A DNA stretch of 64,000 bases from JAGVSR01 sp964589785 (GCA_964589785.1 CAZPUQ010000002.1:248001-312000), one strand, 5' to 3'. Shown: positions 52,670 to 61,853, numbered from the stretch's first letter. Program-made: numbers and translations. Notes: generated by a model from the letters alone, not told the origin.

Positions 52670-53356
52670 TCAGGCGAGAACCGTTGCGGCCGGGCCGAAG
52701 GCGACGATGCGGCCGCGGTCGATGAGGACGGCGTCCTGCGCCAGGCGCTGGGCCTCCTCGCGCGCATGGGTCACGTACAGCATGGGGATGGCGAATTCGT
52801 CGCGCACCTGCTCGATCAGCGGCAGGATCTCGCGCCTGAGACCGTCGTCGACCGCGCCGAGGGGCTCGTCCATCAGCAGCAGCCGCGGCGCGGCAAGCAG
52901 CGCGCGGGCGAGCGATACGCGCTGCTTCTCGCCGCCGGAGAGCCGGGCCGGACGCCGCTGCAGCAGGGGGGCGAGACCTAGGATCTCGAGGACGCTCGCG
53001 GGTGGGATTGTCGCGGGTCGCCCGCGCGAGAACCAGCGGCCGAACGCGAGATTCTGCTCGACCGTCAGGTGGGGAAAGAGCTGGGCGTCCTGGAACACCA
53101 TGCCGATGCGCCGCTTGTGGGGCGCAACGAACACCTTCCTCTCCGTATCGACGAGGACGTCGCCGCCGAGCGAGATGCGGCCGCGGTCGGGCCGTCTGAG
53201 GCCGGCGACGAGCTCGAGGATGGTCGTCTTGCCGGCGCCGGAGGGACCGAACAGTACCGTGATGCCGGGGCCCGCCGTGAATGTCGCGTCGAGCCGGAAG
53301 TCGCCGACACGGAGACAGCAGGACACATCCAGAACCGGAGCGGCCGCCGCTCTCAT
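52670..53356 (-). CDS. modC: molybdate ABC transporter ATP-binding protein ModC, lacking the C-terminal Mop domain
   Basis: A 228-residue ABC ATPase: Walker A GPSGAGKTT, signature LSGGEKQRVSLARAL, Walker B LLLMDEPLGAVDD and the switch His in VTHAREEAQ. Typical ModC proteins are about 350 residues with a C-terminal Mop/TOBE domain binding molybdate; this one stops right after the ATPase (AVLIDRGRIVAFGPAATVLA). No nearby frame encodes the missing part. Its start overlaps modB's stop as ATGA. It is third in the modABC unit. Confidence 0.93.
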   Translation of the reverse strand: MRAAAAPVLDVSCCLRVGDFRLDATFTAGPGITVLFGPSGAGKTTILELVAGLRRPDRGRISLGGDVLVDTERKVFVAPHKRRIGMVFQDAQLFPHLTVEQNLAFGRWFSRGRPATIPPASVLEILGLAPLLQRRPARLSGGEKQRVSLARALLAAPRLLLMDEPLGAVDDGLRREILPLIEQVRDEFAIPMLYVTHAREEAQRLAQDAVLIDRGRIVAFGPAATVLA

Positions 53357-54051
53357 TCGAACACCGAGGTCCGCTTGAGCGCGCGCTGGCTCAAGACCTC
53401 AGAGATGATGAGGGCGAGCAGCGCGATGGCGATGGAGACGGCGGCGAGACGTAGCGCACCGGCTTCGCCGCCGGGCACCTGCGTATAGGAATAGATCGCG
53501 GAGGGGATCGTCTGCGTGAGGCCGGGGATGTTGGACACGAACGTGATCGTGGCGCCAAATTCGCCGAGCGCCTTGGCAAAGCACAGGATGGAGCCGACGA
53601 GAACGCCAGGCAGCGCAAGCGGCAGCGTCACCACGAGAAAGGTGGCAAGCGGGCCGGCACCGAGCGTACCGGCGGCGGCTTCGAGACGGCGGTCGACGAG
53701 CTCGAACGAGAGGCGGATGGCGCGCAGCATGAGCGGGAAGCCCATCACCGCCGAGGCGAGCGCCGCTCCCATCCAGTTGAACGAGAACGTCACGCCGAAC
53801 GTGTCGTAGAGAAAGGCGCCGACCGGACCCTGGCGCCCGAACGAGAGCAGCAGCAGGTATCCCGTCACGACGGGCGGCAGCACGAGAGGCAGGTGCAGGA
53901 AGCCGTTCAGCAGCGTCTTGCCGGGAAACGACCAGCGCGCGAGCGCATAGCCGAGCAGGATGGCCATCGGCAGCGACGCGACCGTCGCGGCGGTGGCCAC
54001 GCGCAGGCTGAGTGCGATGGCGGTCCATTCCTCGGCCGTGAACTCGGGCAA
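53353..54051 (-). CDS. modB: molybdate ABC transporter permease ModB
   Basis: A 232-residue inner-membrane permease with five to six helices. The cytoplasmic EAA-like loop is EAAAGTLGAGPLATFLVVTLPLALPGVLVG. It opens FTAEEWTAIALSLRVATAATVASLPMAILLGYALA. It overlaps modC by 4 bp and follows modA by 21 bp, so modABC is one operon. Confidence 0.95.
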   Translation of the reverse strand: MPEFTAEEWTAIALSLRVATAATVASLPMAILLGYALARWSFPGKTLLNGFLHLPLVLPPVVTGYLLLLSFGRQGPVGAFLYDTFGVTFSFNWMGAALASAVMGFPLMLRAIRLSFELVDRRLEAAAGTLGAGPLATFLVVTLPLALPGVLVGSILCFAKALGEFGATITFVSNIPGLTQTIPSAIYSYTQVPGGEAGALRLAAVSIAIALLALIISEVLSQRALKRTSVFE

Positions 54052-54072
54052 GCGGCGACCTCGTGCGAGCGT

Positions 54073-54906
54073 TCAGTTCGGCGCGGTGAAGCCATGTGCC
54101 GCGAAGATGGCCGCCGCCTCGCGACTGCTCAGGAAATCGAGGAACGTCTTGGCCCCGCCGACGTCGGGCGAGGACGCGACGACGGCTCCTGGATAGACGA
54201 TCGGCGGGTGAGAGGAGGCCGGAAACACCGCGACGACGCGCACCTTCGGCTCGGCCTTGGCATCGGTCGCATAGACGATGCCGAGCGGCGCCTCGGCTTG
54301 CGCCACGAGCGCCAAGGCCGCCCGCACGTTCTCCGCCTGCGCGAGCCGGTCCGCCACGCCGCTCCAGGCGCCGAGGTGCTCGAGCGCCGCCCTGGCATAC
54401 TTTCCGGCCGGCACGGCCTTGACGTCGGCCACCGCAAGCCGGCCGTCGCCCAACGCGGCGGCGAGATCGACGCCGGGTTCGAGGCCCAGCGCGGTGGGGC
54501 TGCCGGCCGGCGCGATGAGGACCAGCCGGTTGCCGACGAGATCGACCCGCGTGTCCTTGGCAATGAGGCCCTTGCCCGCGAGATGGTCCATCCACTCCTG
54601 GTCGGCGCTGATGAAGAGGTCGGCCGGGGCGCCGTTCTCGAACTGCCGGGCGAGCGCGGAGGAGGCGGCATAGGCCGCGGTCACGCGCGTGCCCGTGCCG
54701 GTCGTGAACGTCTTGGCGGCCTCGTCGAGCACGTTCTTCAGGCTGGCAGCCGCAAAGACGGTGATCGTCTTCGCCTCGGTCGTGGTTTGGGGACGGGTGG
54801 CGTCCTGGGCCGTCGCGGGGGGCGCCAGCGTGGCCAGGGCGAAAAATAGAGCGGCGAACGCCGCGGTGATTATCCCGCGGGCCGGCCTGTCGTGGACGTC
54901 GTGCAT
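54073..54906 (-). CDS. modA: molybdate ABC transporter substrate-binding protein ModA
   Basis: A 277-residue periplasmic molybdate/tungstate-binding protein with a signal peptide (ITAAFAALFFALATLAPPATAQD). Oxyanion-site segments are VFAAASLKNVLDE, YAASSALARQFENGAPADLFISADQ and GIVYATDAKAEPKV. GGAGG 8 nt before ATG 54906 supports the start. It is divergent from the fds operon across 501 bp, supplying Mo to the enzyme encoded there. Confidence 0.96.
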   Translation of the reverse strand: MHDVHDRPARGIITAAFAALFFALATLAPPATAQDATRPQTTTEAKTITVFAAASLKNVLDEAAKTFTTGTGTRVTAAYAASSALARQFENGAPADLFISADQEWMDHLAGKGLIAKDTRVDLVGNRLVLIAPAGSPTALGLEPGVDLAAALGDGRLAVADVKAVPAGKYARAALEHLGAWSGVADRLAQAENVRAALALVAQAEAPLGIVYATDAKAEPKVRVVAVFPASSHPPIVYPGAVVASSPDVGGAKTFLDFLSSREAAAIFAAHGFTAPN

Positions 54907-55299
54907 CGCGGGGGCCTCCAAGGTTATAGCCCGACGAATACACCGCCCATAACGGAACACAATCAGCATATCGCGGAAATGGCGTTGCGGGGGCAAGTCA
55001 ACGGTCGCCGACGAAGCCCGGGCGACCCCCAGGACACGCGGCCAAAGTTGCGGCCGGCAGCGGAACAGCCATGCTCCCGATGGCGTTCCCAGAGGCCGAT
55101 CCAGCGGCGGCGCGTGACGGACGACTGCAGCGCGCCGTCCACGCCGGGCAGCATTCCGGTATCTGTCCGGACAGGTCCCGTCAAAGTCTTTGGACGTCCT
55201 GCCTTTTTGGGGCAGGATCGGTGCCGAGCGGTGCCGCAACTCACAACAGCTCCGCAGCTCTGGCCGCAAGGGTGAGTTTGATACGGAGTTTCCAGTATA

Positions 55300-55320
55300 T
55301 TGATAGCTTTTTTCTATCAA
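55300..55320. promoter_or_regulatory. inverted repeat upstream of fdsG (distal dyad)
   Basis: TTGATAG (55300-55306) and CTATCAA (55314-55320) form a perfect 7-bp inverted repeat with a 7-nt T-rich spacer. The left arm also reads as a plausible -35 (TTGATA). It lies 88 bp before the fdsG start; a LysR-type or other dimeric regulator could bind. Confidence 0.6.
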
Positions 55321-55354
55321 GCCACGGATCGGCGGTCTTGAAGGAGGGGCCCGG

Positions 55355-55372
55355 GTATAGCCATAGCTATAC
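55355..55372. promoter_or_regulatory. inverted repeat upstream of fdsG (proximal dyad)
   Basis: GTATAGC-CATA-GCTATAC (55355-55372) is a perfect 7-4-7 palindrome in the fdsG leader, 35 bp before the ATG. Its ATAG core is shared with the distal dyad at 55300-55320, so the two may be paired sites for one regulator of the operon. Confidence 0.65.
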
Positions 55373-55407
55373 TAATTCAAAACGAACCTGGTCCGGGAGG
55401 CCGAACG

Positions 55408-55881
55408 ATGTCCGTGCATGAGCCCTGGAGTGAGGAGCACACCCGCGCCATCGTCGCCGCGCACAGCCACCTCGAGGGTCCGCTGATGCCCATCCTGCAC
55501 GCGGTGCAGGAGGCGTTCGGCCTGGTGCCGGAGGAGGCCGTCCCCGTGATCGCCGACGCGTTGAACCTGAGCCGCGCCGAGGTCCACGGAGTCGTCACCT
55601 TCTATCATGACTTCCGCCGCGAGCCCGCCGGGCGTCACGTCGTCAAGGTCTGTCGGGCGGAGGCCTGCCAGTCGATGGGCTGCGAGGCGCTCGTCGCCCA
55701 TGCCGAGGACCGCCTCGGCATCGCCTGCGGCGAGACCACCGCCGACGGCCGCGTGACCTTCGAGACGGTCTATTGCCTCGGCCTGTGCGCGACCGCGCCC
55801 TCGGCCATGGTCGACGGCAAGATCGTCGGCCGTCTCGATGCGGCAAAGCTTGATAAGATCCTGTCGGAGGCCGGCGCATGA
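55408..55881 (+). CDS. fdsG: NAD-dependent formate dehydrogenase gamma subunit
   Basis: A 157-residue NuoE-like subunit with a thioredoxin-fold [2Fe-2S] site: cysteines in VCRAEACQSMGC and YCLGLCATAPSAM. It opens with a helical NuoE-type domain (ILHAVQEAFGLVPEEAVPVIADAL, VHGVVTFYHDFR). It is part of the soluble, oxygen-tolerant FdsABG formate dehydrogenase. Its stop overlaps fdsB as ATGA. First gene of the operon. Confidence 0.96.
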   Translation: MSVHEPWSEEHTRAIVAAHSHLEGPLMPILHAVQEAFGLVPEEAVPVIADALNLSRAEVHGVVTFYHDFRREPAGRHVVKVCRAEACQSMGCEALVAHAEDRLGIACGETTADGRVTFETVYCLGLCATAPSAMVDGKIVGRLDAAKLDKILSEAGA

Positions 55882-57446
55882 CGATTCGGATCTTCATCCC
55901 GCGGGACGCCGCCGCCGTCGCCTGTGGCGCCGACGAGGTGGCGCGCGCGGTCGTCGCCGCCGCCCAGAGGGCGAAGCTCGCCGTCACCGTCGTGCGCAAC
56001 GGCTCGCGCGGCATGCTGTGGCTCGAGCCGCTGATGGAGATCGAGGATAACGGCGTCCGCTATGCCTTCGGACCGATGACGGAGGCCGACGCTGCGGCCA
56101 TCGTCGCGGCCCTTGCCAAGACGGGCGCGTCGGGCATCCGGCATGCGCTGGCGCTCGGGCCGACCGAGGAGATGGCGTTCTTCAAGAAGCAGACGCGGCT
56201 CACCTTCGCCCGCTGCGGCCTCACCGATCCCGTCTCGCTCGCCGACTACAAGGCGCATGGCGGCTACAAGGGCCTCGAGCGCGCGCTCGCCCTGAGGCCG
56301 CTCGAGATCGTGGACGAGGTGACGAAGTCGGGTCTGCGCGGCCGCGGCGGCGCCGGGTTCCCGACCGGCATCAAGTGGAAGACGGTGCACGATGCGCCGG
56401 GCCCGCAGAAGTATATCGTCTGCAACGCCGACGAGGGCGACAGCGGCACGTTCGCCGACCGCATGATCATGGAAGGCGACCCGTTCGTGCTCATTGAGGG
56501 CATGACGATTGCCGGCCTCGCGGTCGGGGCGACGAAAGGCTACATCTACCTGCGCTCCGAATATCCGCACGCCGGCATCGCGCTGAACGAGGCGATCCGG
56601 CACGCGCGCGCCGCCGGCCTTCTCGGGCCGTCGGTTGCGGGCTCCGGCCACGCCTTCGACATGGAAGTGCGCATGGGGGCCGGCGCCTACGTGTGCGGCG
56701 AGGAGACCTCGCTGCTCGAAAGCCTTGAAGGCAAGCGCGGCCTCGTGCGCGCCAAGCCGCCGCTGCCCGCGCACAAGGGCTTGTTCGAGAAGCCGACCGT
56801 CATCAACAACGTGCTCTCGCTCGCGGCCGTTCCCTTCATCCTCGCGGAGGGGCACAAGGCCTACTACGACTTCGGCATGGGCCGGTCGCGCGGCACGATG
56901 CCGATCCAGCTTGCCGGCAACATCCGCCACGGCGGGCTCTTCGAGACGGCGTTCGGCATCACGCTCGGCGAACTCGTCGACGAGATCGGCGGCGGCACGC
57001 ACAGCGGACGCCCTGTGAAGGCCGTGCAGGTCGGCGGCCCGCTCGGCGCCTACTTTCCGCGCGGCCTCTTCGACACGCCCTTCGACTACGAGGCCTTTGC
57101 CGCACGCGACGGCCTCATCGGACACGCCGGCATCGTCGTGTTCGACGACACGGCCGACATGGCACGCCAGGCGCGCTTCGCCTTCCATTTCTGCGCGGCG
57201 GAGAGCTGCGGCAAGTGCACGCCCTGCCGCATCGGCGCGGTGCGCGGGCGCGAGACCATGGACAAGATCATCGCGGGCGCCAACCGCGAGGCCAACCTCG
57301 AGGTCGTCGAGGATCTGTGCAATACGATGAAGTTCGGCTCGCTCTGCGCGCTCGGCGGTTTCACGCCGTACCCGGTCATGAGCGCGCTCACGCATTTCCC
57401 AGAGGATTTCGGCCGGGCCGCAAGGCTGCCCGCCGCAGCGGAGTGA
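55878..57446 (+). CDS. fdsB: NAD-dependent formate dehydrogenase beta subunit
   Basis: A 522-residue NuoF-like subunit carrying FMN, the NAD+ site and a [4Fe-4S] cluster. The N-terminal thioredoxin-like part is followed by the GLRGRGGAGFPTGIKWK FMN-binding loop, NADEGDSGTFADRMIMEGDP, the ICGEETSLLESLEGKRG-like VCGEETSLLESLEGKRG, and the cluster motif ESCGKCTPCRIG. It overlaps fdsG by 4 bp and is 6 bp before fdsA. Confidence 0.97.
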   Translation: MTIRIFIPRDAAAVACGADEVARAVVAAAQRAKLAVTVVRNGSRGMLWLEPLMEIEDNGVRYAFGPMTEADAAAIVAALAKTGASGIRHALALGPTEEMAFFKKQTRLTFARCGLTDPVSLADYKAHGGYKGLERALALRPLEIVDEVTKSGLRGRGGAGFPTGIKWKTVHDAPGPQKYIVCNADEGDSGTFADRMIMEGDPFVLIEGMTIAGLAVGATKGYIYLRSEYPHAGIALNEAIRHARAAGLLGPSVAGSGHAFDMEVRMGAGAYVCGEETSLLESLEGKRGLVRAKPPLPAHKGLFEKPTVINNVLSLAAVPFILAEGHKAYYDFGMGRSRGTMPIQLAGNIRHGGLFETAFGITLGELVDEIGGGTHSGRPVKAVQVGGPLGAYFPRGLFDTPFDYEAFAARDGLIGHAGIVVFDDTADMARQARFAFHFCAAESCGKCTPCRIGAVRGRETMDKIIAGANREANLEVVEDLCNTMKFGSLCALGGFTPYPVMSALTHFPEDFGRAARLPAAAE

Positions 57447-57451
57447 AACTC

Positions 57452-60328
57452 ATGGCGCTGATCAAGGAAATCGACTACGGCACGAAGGCCTCCAAGTCGG
57501 AGGAGATGGTGACGCTGACGATCGACGGCGTCGAGGTGACGGTGCCCGCCGGCACGTCCATCATGCGCGCGGCGATGGAGATCGGCACCACGATCCCGAA
57601 GCTGTGCGCCACCGACATGCTCGACAGCTTCGGCTCGTGCCGGCTGTGCCTCGTCGAGATCGAGGGCCGCAACGGCACGCCCGCGTCATGCACCACGCCG
57701 GTGGCGCCCGGCATCAAGGTCAAGACGCAGACGCCGCGCCTGAAGCAGATCCGCAAGGGCGTGATGGAGCTCTACATCTCCGACCATCCGCTCGACTGCC
57801 TCACCTGCGCCGCCAACGGCGACTGCGAGCTGCAGGACATGGCCGGCGCCGTGGGCCTTCGGGACGTGCGCTACGGCTATCATGGCGAGAACCATGTCTT
57901 CGATACGGTAGGCTCGCGCGCTAATCCGCTGTTCCTGAAAAAGGACGCCTCGAACCCCTACTTCACCTACGATCCGTCGAAGTGCATCGTGTGCAACCGC
58001 TGCGTTCGCGCGTGCGAGGAGGTGCAGGGCACCTTCGCGCTGACGATCTCGGGCCGCGGGTTCGACAGCCGCGTCTCGGCCGGCATGGACGAGGCGTTCC
58101 TCAGCTCCGAGTGCGTCTCGTGCGGCGCCTGCGTGCAGGCCTGCCCGACGGCGACGTTGTCTGAGAAGAGCCTGATCGAGATCGGGCAGCCCGAGCATTC
58201 GGCCATCACGACCTGTGCCTACTGCGGCGTCGGCTGCACCTTCAAGGCCGAGATGCGCGGCGAGGAGGTCGTCCGCATGTTGCCGTGGAAGGACGGCAAG
58301 GCGAACCGCGGCCACTCGTGCGTCAAGGGCCGCTTCGCCTACGGATATGCGACGCACCGCGACCGCGTCCTGACGCCGATGATGCGCGACAAGATCACCG
58401 ATCCGTGGCGCGAGACGACGTGGGAGGAGGCGATCAAGCGCGTCGCCTCCGAGTTCCGCCGCATCCAGTACACGTACGGCCGCGGCTCGGTCGGCGGGCT
58501 CACCTCGTCGCGCTGCACGAACGAGGACGTCTACCTCGTGCAGAAGCTCATCCGCCAGGGCTTCGGAAACAACAACGTTGACACCTGCGCGCGCGTCTGC
58601 CATTCGCCGACGGGCTACGGCCTCAAGACCACGTTCGGAGAGTCGGCCGGCACGCAGGATTTCGACAGCGTCGAGCAGTGCGACGTGATGATGGTCATCG
58701 GTGCCAATCCGACCGACGGCCACCCCGTCTTCGGCAGCCGCATGAAGGCGCGGTTGCGCCAGGGCGCCAAGCTCATCGTGGCCGATCCGCGCCGTACCGA
58801 CATCGTGCGCTCGCCGCACGTGGAGGCGGCCTATCATCTCGCGCTGCAGCCCGGCACCAACGTCGCCCTTCTGACGTCCATGGCGCACGTGATCGTGACG
58901 GAGAAGCTCGTCAACGAGAGCTTCGTGCGCCACCGCTGCGACTGGACCGAGTTCCAGGAGTGGGCGGCGTTCGTTGCCGAAGAGCGCAACTCGCCCGAGG
59001 CGATGGAGCGCTATACGGGCGTGCCTCCGGCGGACGTGCGCGCGGCCGCGCGCCTCTTCGCGACCGGCGGCAATGCGGCGATCTACTACGGCCTCGGCGT
59101 CACCGAGCATAGCCAGGGATCGACGACCGTGATGGCGATCGCCAATCTCGCCATGGCGACGGGCAACATCGGGCGTGCCGGCGTCGGCGTGAACCCGCTG
59201 CGCGGACAGAACAACGTGCAGGGCTCGTGCGACATGGGCTCGTTCCCGCACGAGCTGCCGGGATATCGCCACGTCGGGGAGACGGCGACCCGCCGGCTCT
59301 TCGAGCAGGCTTGGGATTGCACCATCGATCCGGAGCCGGGTCTGCGCATTCCCAACATGCTCGACGCGTCCGTCGAGGGCACCTTCAAGGCGCTGTACGT
59401 GCAGGGCGAGGACATCCTCCAGTCCGATCCCGACACGCATCACGTCGCCTCGGGCCTGGCCGCCATGGAATGCGTGGTCGTCCAGGACCTGTTCCTGAAC
59501 GAGACCGCCAACTATGCGCACGTCTTCCTTCCCGGATGCAGCTTCCTGGAGAAGGACGGGACCTTCACCAACGCCGAGCGCCGCGTCCAGCGCGTGACCA
59601 AGGTCATGACGCCGAAGAACGGCTATGCGGACTGGGAGGTGACGCAGCTCATCGCCAAGGAGCTGGGCTTGCGCTGGAACTACAGGCATCCCTCGGAGAT
59701 CATGGACGAGATCGCGCGTCTCACCCCGACGTTCGCGGGCGTGTCGTTCGACAAGCTCGACAAGCTCGGGTCGATCCAGTGGCCGTGCAACGAGGCGCAT
59801 CCGGAAGGGTATCCGGTCATGCACATCGAGGAGTTCACGCGTGGACGCGGCAAGTTCATGCTGACCGAGTATGTGCCGACCGACGAGCGCACGGGCGCGC
59901 GCTTCCCGCTGATCCTGACGACGGGCCGCATCCTGTCGCAGTACAACGTCGGCGCGCAGACGCGGCGCACCGAGAACGTCGCCTGGCATCCCGAGGACCT
60001 GCTGGAGATCCATCCGCACGACGCCGAGCAGAGGGGCGTGAAGGAGGGCGACTGGGTGACGGTGCGCAGCCGCGCCGGCGAGACGGCGCTGCGCGCACTC
60101 ATCACTGATCGCGTCGCGCCGGGCGTCGTCTACACGACGTTCCACCATCCGCTGACGCAGGCGAACGTCATCACCACAGACTATTCCGACTGGGCGACGA
60201 ACTGCCCCGAGTACAAGGTGACGGCGGTGCAGGTGACGCCATCCAACGGACCGACGGAGTACCAGAAGAAGTACCTGGAGTTCTCCGATCAGAGCCGCCG
60301 CATCGCGACGGCGGAAGCGGCGGAGTAG
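57452..60328 (+). CDS. fdsA: NAD-dependent formate dehydrogenase alpha subunit (molybdenum catalytic subunit)
   Basis: A 958-residue catalytic subunit that oxidises formate to CO2. From the N-terminus: [2Fe-2S] cysteines (LCATDMLDSFGSCRLC), His-Cys3 [4Fe-4S] (DHPLDCLTCAANGDC), two ferredoxin-like clusters (CIVCNRCVRAC and CVSCGACVQAC), a fourth cluster (CAYCGVGC...SCVKG) and the bis-MGD domain. The molybdenum ligand is Cys383 in DTCARVCHSPTGYG, so it is not a selenoprotein. ATG 57452 has GGAG upstream. Confidence 0.98.
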   Translation: MALIKEIDYGTKASKSEEMVTLTIDGVEVTVPAGTSIMRAAMEIGTTIPKLCATDMLDSFGSCRLCLVEIEGRNGTPASCTTPVAPGIKVKTQTPRLKQIRKGVMELYISDHPLDCLTCAANGDCELQDMAGAVGLRDVRYGYHGENHVFDTVGSRANPLFLKKDASNPYFTYDPSKCIVCNRCVRACEEVQGTFALTISGRGFDSRVSAGMDEAFLSSECVSCGACVQACPTATLSEKSLIEIGQPEHSAITTCAYCGVGCTFKAEMRGEEVVRMLPWKDGKANRGHSCVKGRFAYGYATHRDRVLTPMMRDKITDPWRETTWEEAIKRVASEFRRIQYTYGRGSVGGLTSSRCTNEDVYLVQKLIRQGFGNNNVDTCARVCHSPTGYGLKTTFGESAGTQDFDSVEQCDVMMVIGANPTDGHPVFGSRMKARLRQGAKLIVADPRRTDIVRSPHVEAAYHLALQPGTNVALLTSMAHVIVTEKLVNESFVRHRCDWTEFQEWAAFVAEERNSPEAMERYTGVPPADVRAAARLFATGGNAAIYYGLGVTEHSQGSTTVMAIANLAMATGNIGRAGVGVNPLRGQNNVQGSCDMGSFPHELPGYRHVGETATRRLFEQAWDCTIDPEPGLRIPNMLDASVEGTFKALYVQGEDILQSDPDTHHVASGLAAMECVVVQDLFLNETANYAHVFLPGCSFLEKDGTFTNAERRVQRVTKVMTPKNGYADWEVTQLIAKELGLRWNYRHPSEIMDEIARLTPTFAGVSFDKLDKLGSIQWPCNEAHPEGYPVMHIEEFTRGRGKFMLTEYVPTDERTGARFPLILTTGRILSQYNVGAQTRRTENVAWHPEDLLEIHPHDAEQRGVKEGDWVTVRSRAGETALRALITDRVAPGVVYTTFHHPLTQANVITTDYSDWATNCPEYKVTAVQVTPSNGPTEYQKKYLEFSDQSRRIATAEAAE

Positions 60329-60331
60329 CCC

Positions 60332-61192
60332 ATGGCCGAACCGCTCGCCAAGGCCGACACTCTGGAGTTCGTGGCCGGGACGGCATCCGCCTCGTCGCGG
60401 GTGCTGTGCGAGGAAACCCCGGTGGCGCTCGTCTATGACGGCTCCACGCATGCCGTGATGATGGCGACGCCGCAGGATCTACCGGACTTCGCGGTCGGCT
60501 TCAGCCTGTCGGAAGGCAAGATCGAGAGCCCCGCCGACATCGAGAGCCTCGATGTCGTCGAGCAGGAGACGGGCATCGAGCTTCGCATGTGGATGGCGCC
60601 GGGGGCCGGGCACCGCCTCGCCGCCCGCCGCCGCGCGATGCTGGGGCCGACGGGCTGCGGGCTATGCGGTCTGGAAAGTCTCGAGCAGGCGCTGCCCGCG
60701 TTGCCGCCCGTGACGTCGAAGTTGCAGGTGAGCGCCGTCGAGATCGAGGCGGCCGTGGCCTCGCTCGCCCCGGCGCAGACACTCAACAGGGAGACGCGGT
60801 CGCTGCATGCGGCCGGCTTCTGGACCCTCGAGAGCGGCCTGGTGACGCTGCGCGAGGACGTGGGGCGCCACAACGCGCTCGACAAGCTCGCCGGGGCGGT
60901 CGCCCGCTCCACGGCCGATGCCGCGAACGGACTCGTCGTGCTGACGAGCCGCGTCTCGGTCGAGCTCGTGCAGAAGGCCGCCGTCATGGGCGCGCCGGTG
61001 CTCGTCGCCGTGTCCGCGCCAACGGCGCTTGCCGTTCGCACCGCGGAGGCGGCCGGCATCACGATCGTCGCCATTGCGCGCGACAATTCTTTCGTCGTCT
61101 TCACCCATCCCGAACGGGTGACCGCGGAGCCCGTCCGGTCCGCTCGCTCCGTTCGGCATCGACCTGAGGTCCTTGCCCATGCGGTCTGCTGA
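60332..61192 (+). CDS. fdsC: formate dehydrogenase sulfur carrier protein FdhD/FdsC
   Basis: A 286-residue FdhD-family protein that transfers sulfur from a cysteine desulfurase to the Mo cofactor, activating formate dehydrogenase. The sulfur-carrying cysteine pair is in GPTGCGLCGLESLEQAL. VTLREDVGRHNALDKLAG and LVVLTSRVSVELVQKAAVMGAP are typical. It is fourth in the operon, 3 bp after fdsA. Its 3' end overlaps fdsD by 14 bp. Confidence 0.95.
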   Translation: MAEPLAKADTLEFVAGTASASSRVLCEETPVALVYDGSTHAVMMATPQDLPDFAVGFSLSEGKIESPADIESLDVVEQETGIELRMWMAPGAGHRLAARRRAMLGPTGCGLCGLESLEQALPALPPVTSKLQVSAVEIEAAVASLAPAQTLNRETRSLHAAGFWTLESGLVTLREDVGRHNALDKLAGAVARSTADAANGLVVLTSRVSVELVQKAAVMGAPVLVAVSAPTALAVRTAEAAGITIVAIARDNSFVVFTHPERVTAEPVRSARSVRHRPEVLAHAVC

Positions 61193-61412
61193 CAAGCTCG
61201 TCATGATGGCCAACCAGATCGTCCGCAATTTGCAGGTGCAGGGCGACGAGGAGGCTGTCGCGCTCGCGGCGGATCACATGCGCAAGTTCTGGGAGCCGCG
61301 CATGCGGGCCAAGATCCGTCAGCATCTCGAGGCCGGCGGCCACGGACTCACGCCGCTCGGACGCAGCGCGGTCGAGCAGCTCGTCCGCCTCGAAGCCGTT
61401 CCGGCGTCCTGA
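61179..61412 (+). CDS. fdsD: formate dehydrogenase delta subunit FdsD
   Basis: A 77-residue maturation protein of the soluble formate dehydrogenase, needed for active enzyme but not part of it. It opens DKLVMMANQIVRNLQVQGDEEAVALAADHMRKFWEPRMRAKI, the family signature. ATG 61179 with GAGG about 9 nt upstream is chosen over TTG 61173. It overlaps fdsC by 14 bp and ends the fdsGBACD operon. Confidence 0.94.
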   Translation: MRSADKLVMMANQIVRNLQVQGDEEAVALAADHMRKFWEPRMRAKIRQHLEAGGHGLTPLGRSAVEQLVRLEAVPAS

Positions 61413-61520
61413 CGGCGGCGACGGAGCTTCCGCGCACCGGCCGCAACGCCGCGGCGCTCGCGACGCGAGTGACGAACGTCCGAGTCGGCCAGATTGGCCG
61501 GCCGCTCTCTCGCCCGGCCA

Positions 61521-61838
61521 TCACATGGTCTTAGTCGTCGTAAGCGTAGGGATGTCGTTGAGATCGACCTCGCGCGCCGCGTGCCAGGCGTCATGGGCGA
61601 CCTGCATCCTCAGCCACAGGTCCGGCCCGTTGCCGAGCAGCTTGCCGACGCGGACCGCGACGTTCGCCGTGATCGGGTTCTCCCCGCGCAGGATGTCGTT
61701 CAGGTGCTGCCGGCTGATGCCGAGCAGTGCGGCGATCCGAACCTTGGTCTCGCCCAGGGCCTCGATTGCCCCGGCCAGAACCGCGCCCGGGTGCGTCGGG
61801 CACCGCTTGGGATCGCGGACGGCGGCATGGACAGTCAT
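61521..61838 (-). CDS. higA: HigA-family antitoxin (XRE helix-turn-helix)
   Basis: A 105-residue antitoxin of the HigA/VapI type. The helix-turn-helix is KVRIAALLGISRQHLNDILRGENPITANVAVRVGKLL, preceded by HPGAVLAGAIEALGE. AAGGAA upstream supports ATG 61838. It follows the toxin gene by 15 bp (toxin first, the higBA order), so it is cotranscribed and should repress the operator at 62147-62163. Confidence 0.93.
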   Translation of the reverse strand: MTVHAAVRDPKRCPTHPGAVLAGAIEALGETKVRIAALLGISRQHLNDILRGENPITANVAVRVGKLLGNGPDLWLRMQVAHDAWHAAREVDLNDIPTLTTTKTM

Positions 61839-61853
61839 GGGTTTCAACTTCCT

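Larger units (their letters stand above)
54907..55407 (+). other. mod-fds divergent intergenic region
   Basis: This 501-bp region separates the divergent modA and fdsG starts. Near modA it has GTTAT (about 54924) and ATAAC (about 54950) half-sites, too far apart for a standard ModE box. Near fdsG there are two dyads, listed separately. No regulator gene or RNA is visible here. Confidence 0.5.

Noticed and set aside
54920..54955. ModE box upstream of modA
   Set aside because: GTTAT and ATAAC half-sites exist but are about 20 bp apart, unlike the close-spaced ModE consensus.
57686..60451. A 921-codon open frame antisense to fdsA
   Set aside because: It is a shadow of the high-GC fdsA gene: Arg/His/Gly-rich, without family motifs, while fdsA has unmistakable cluster motifs.
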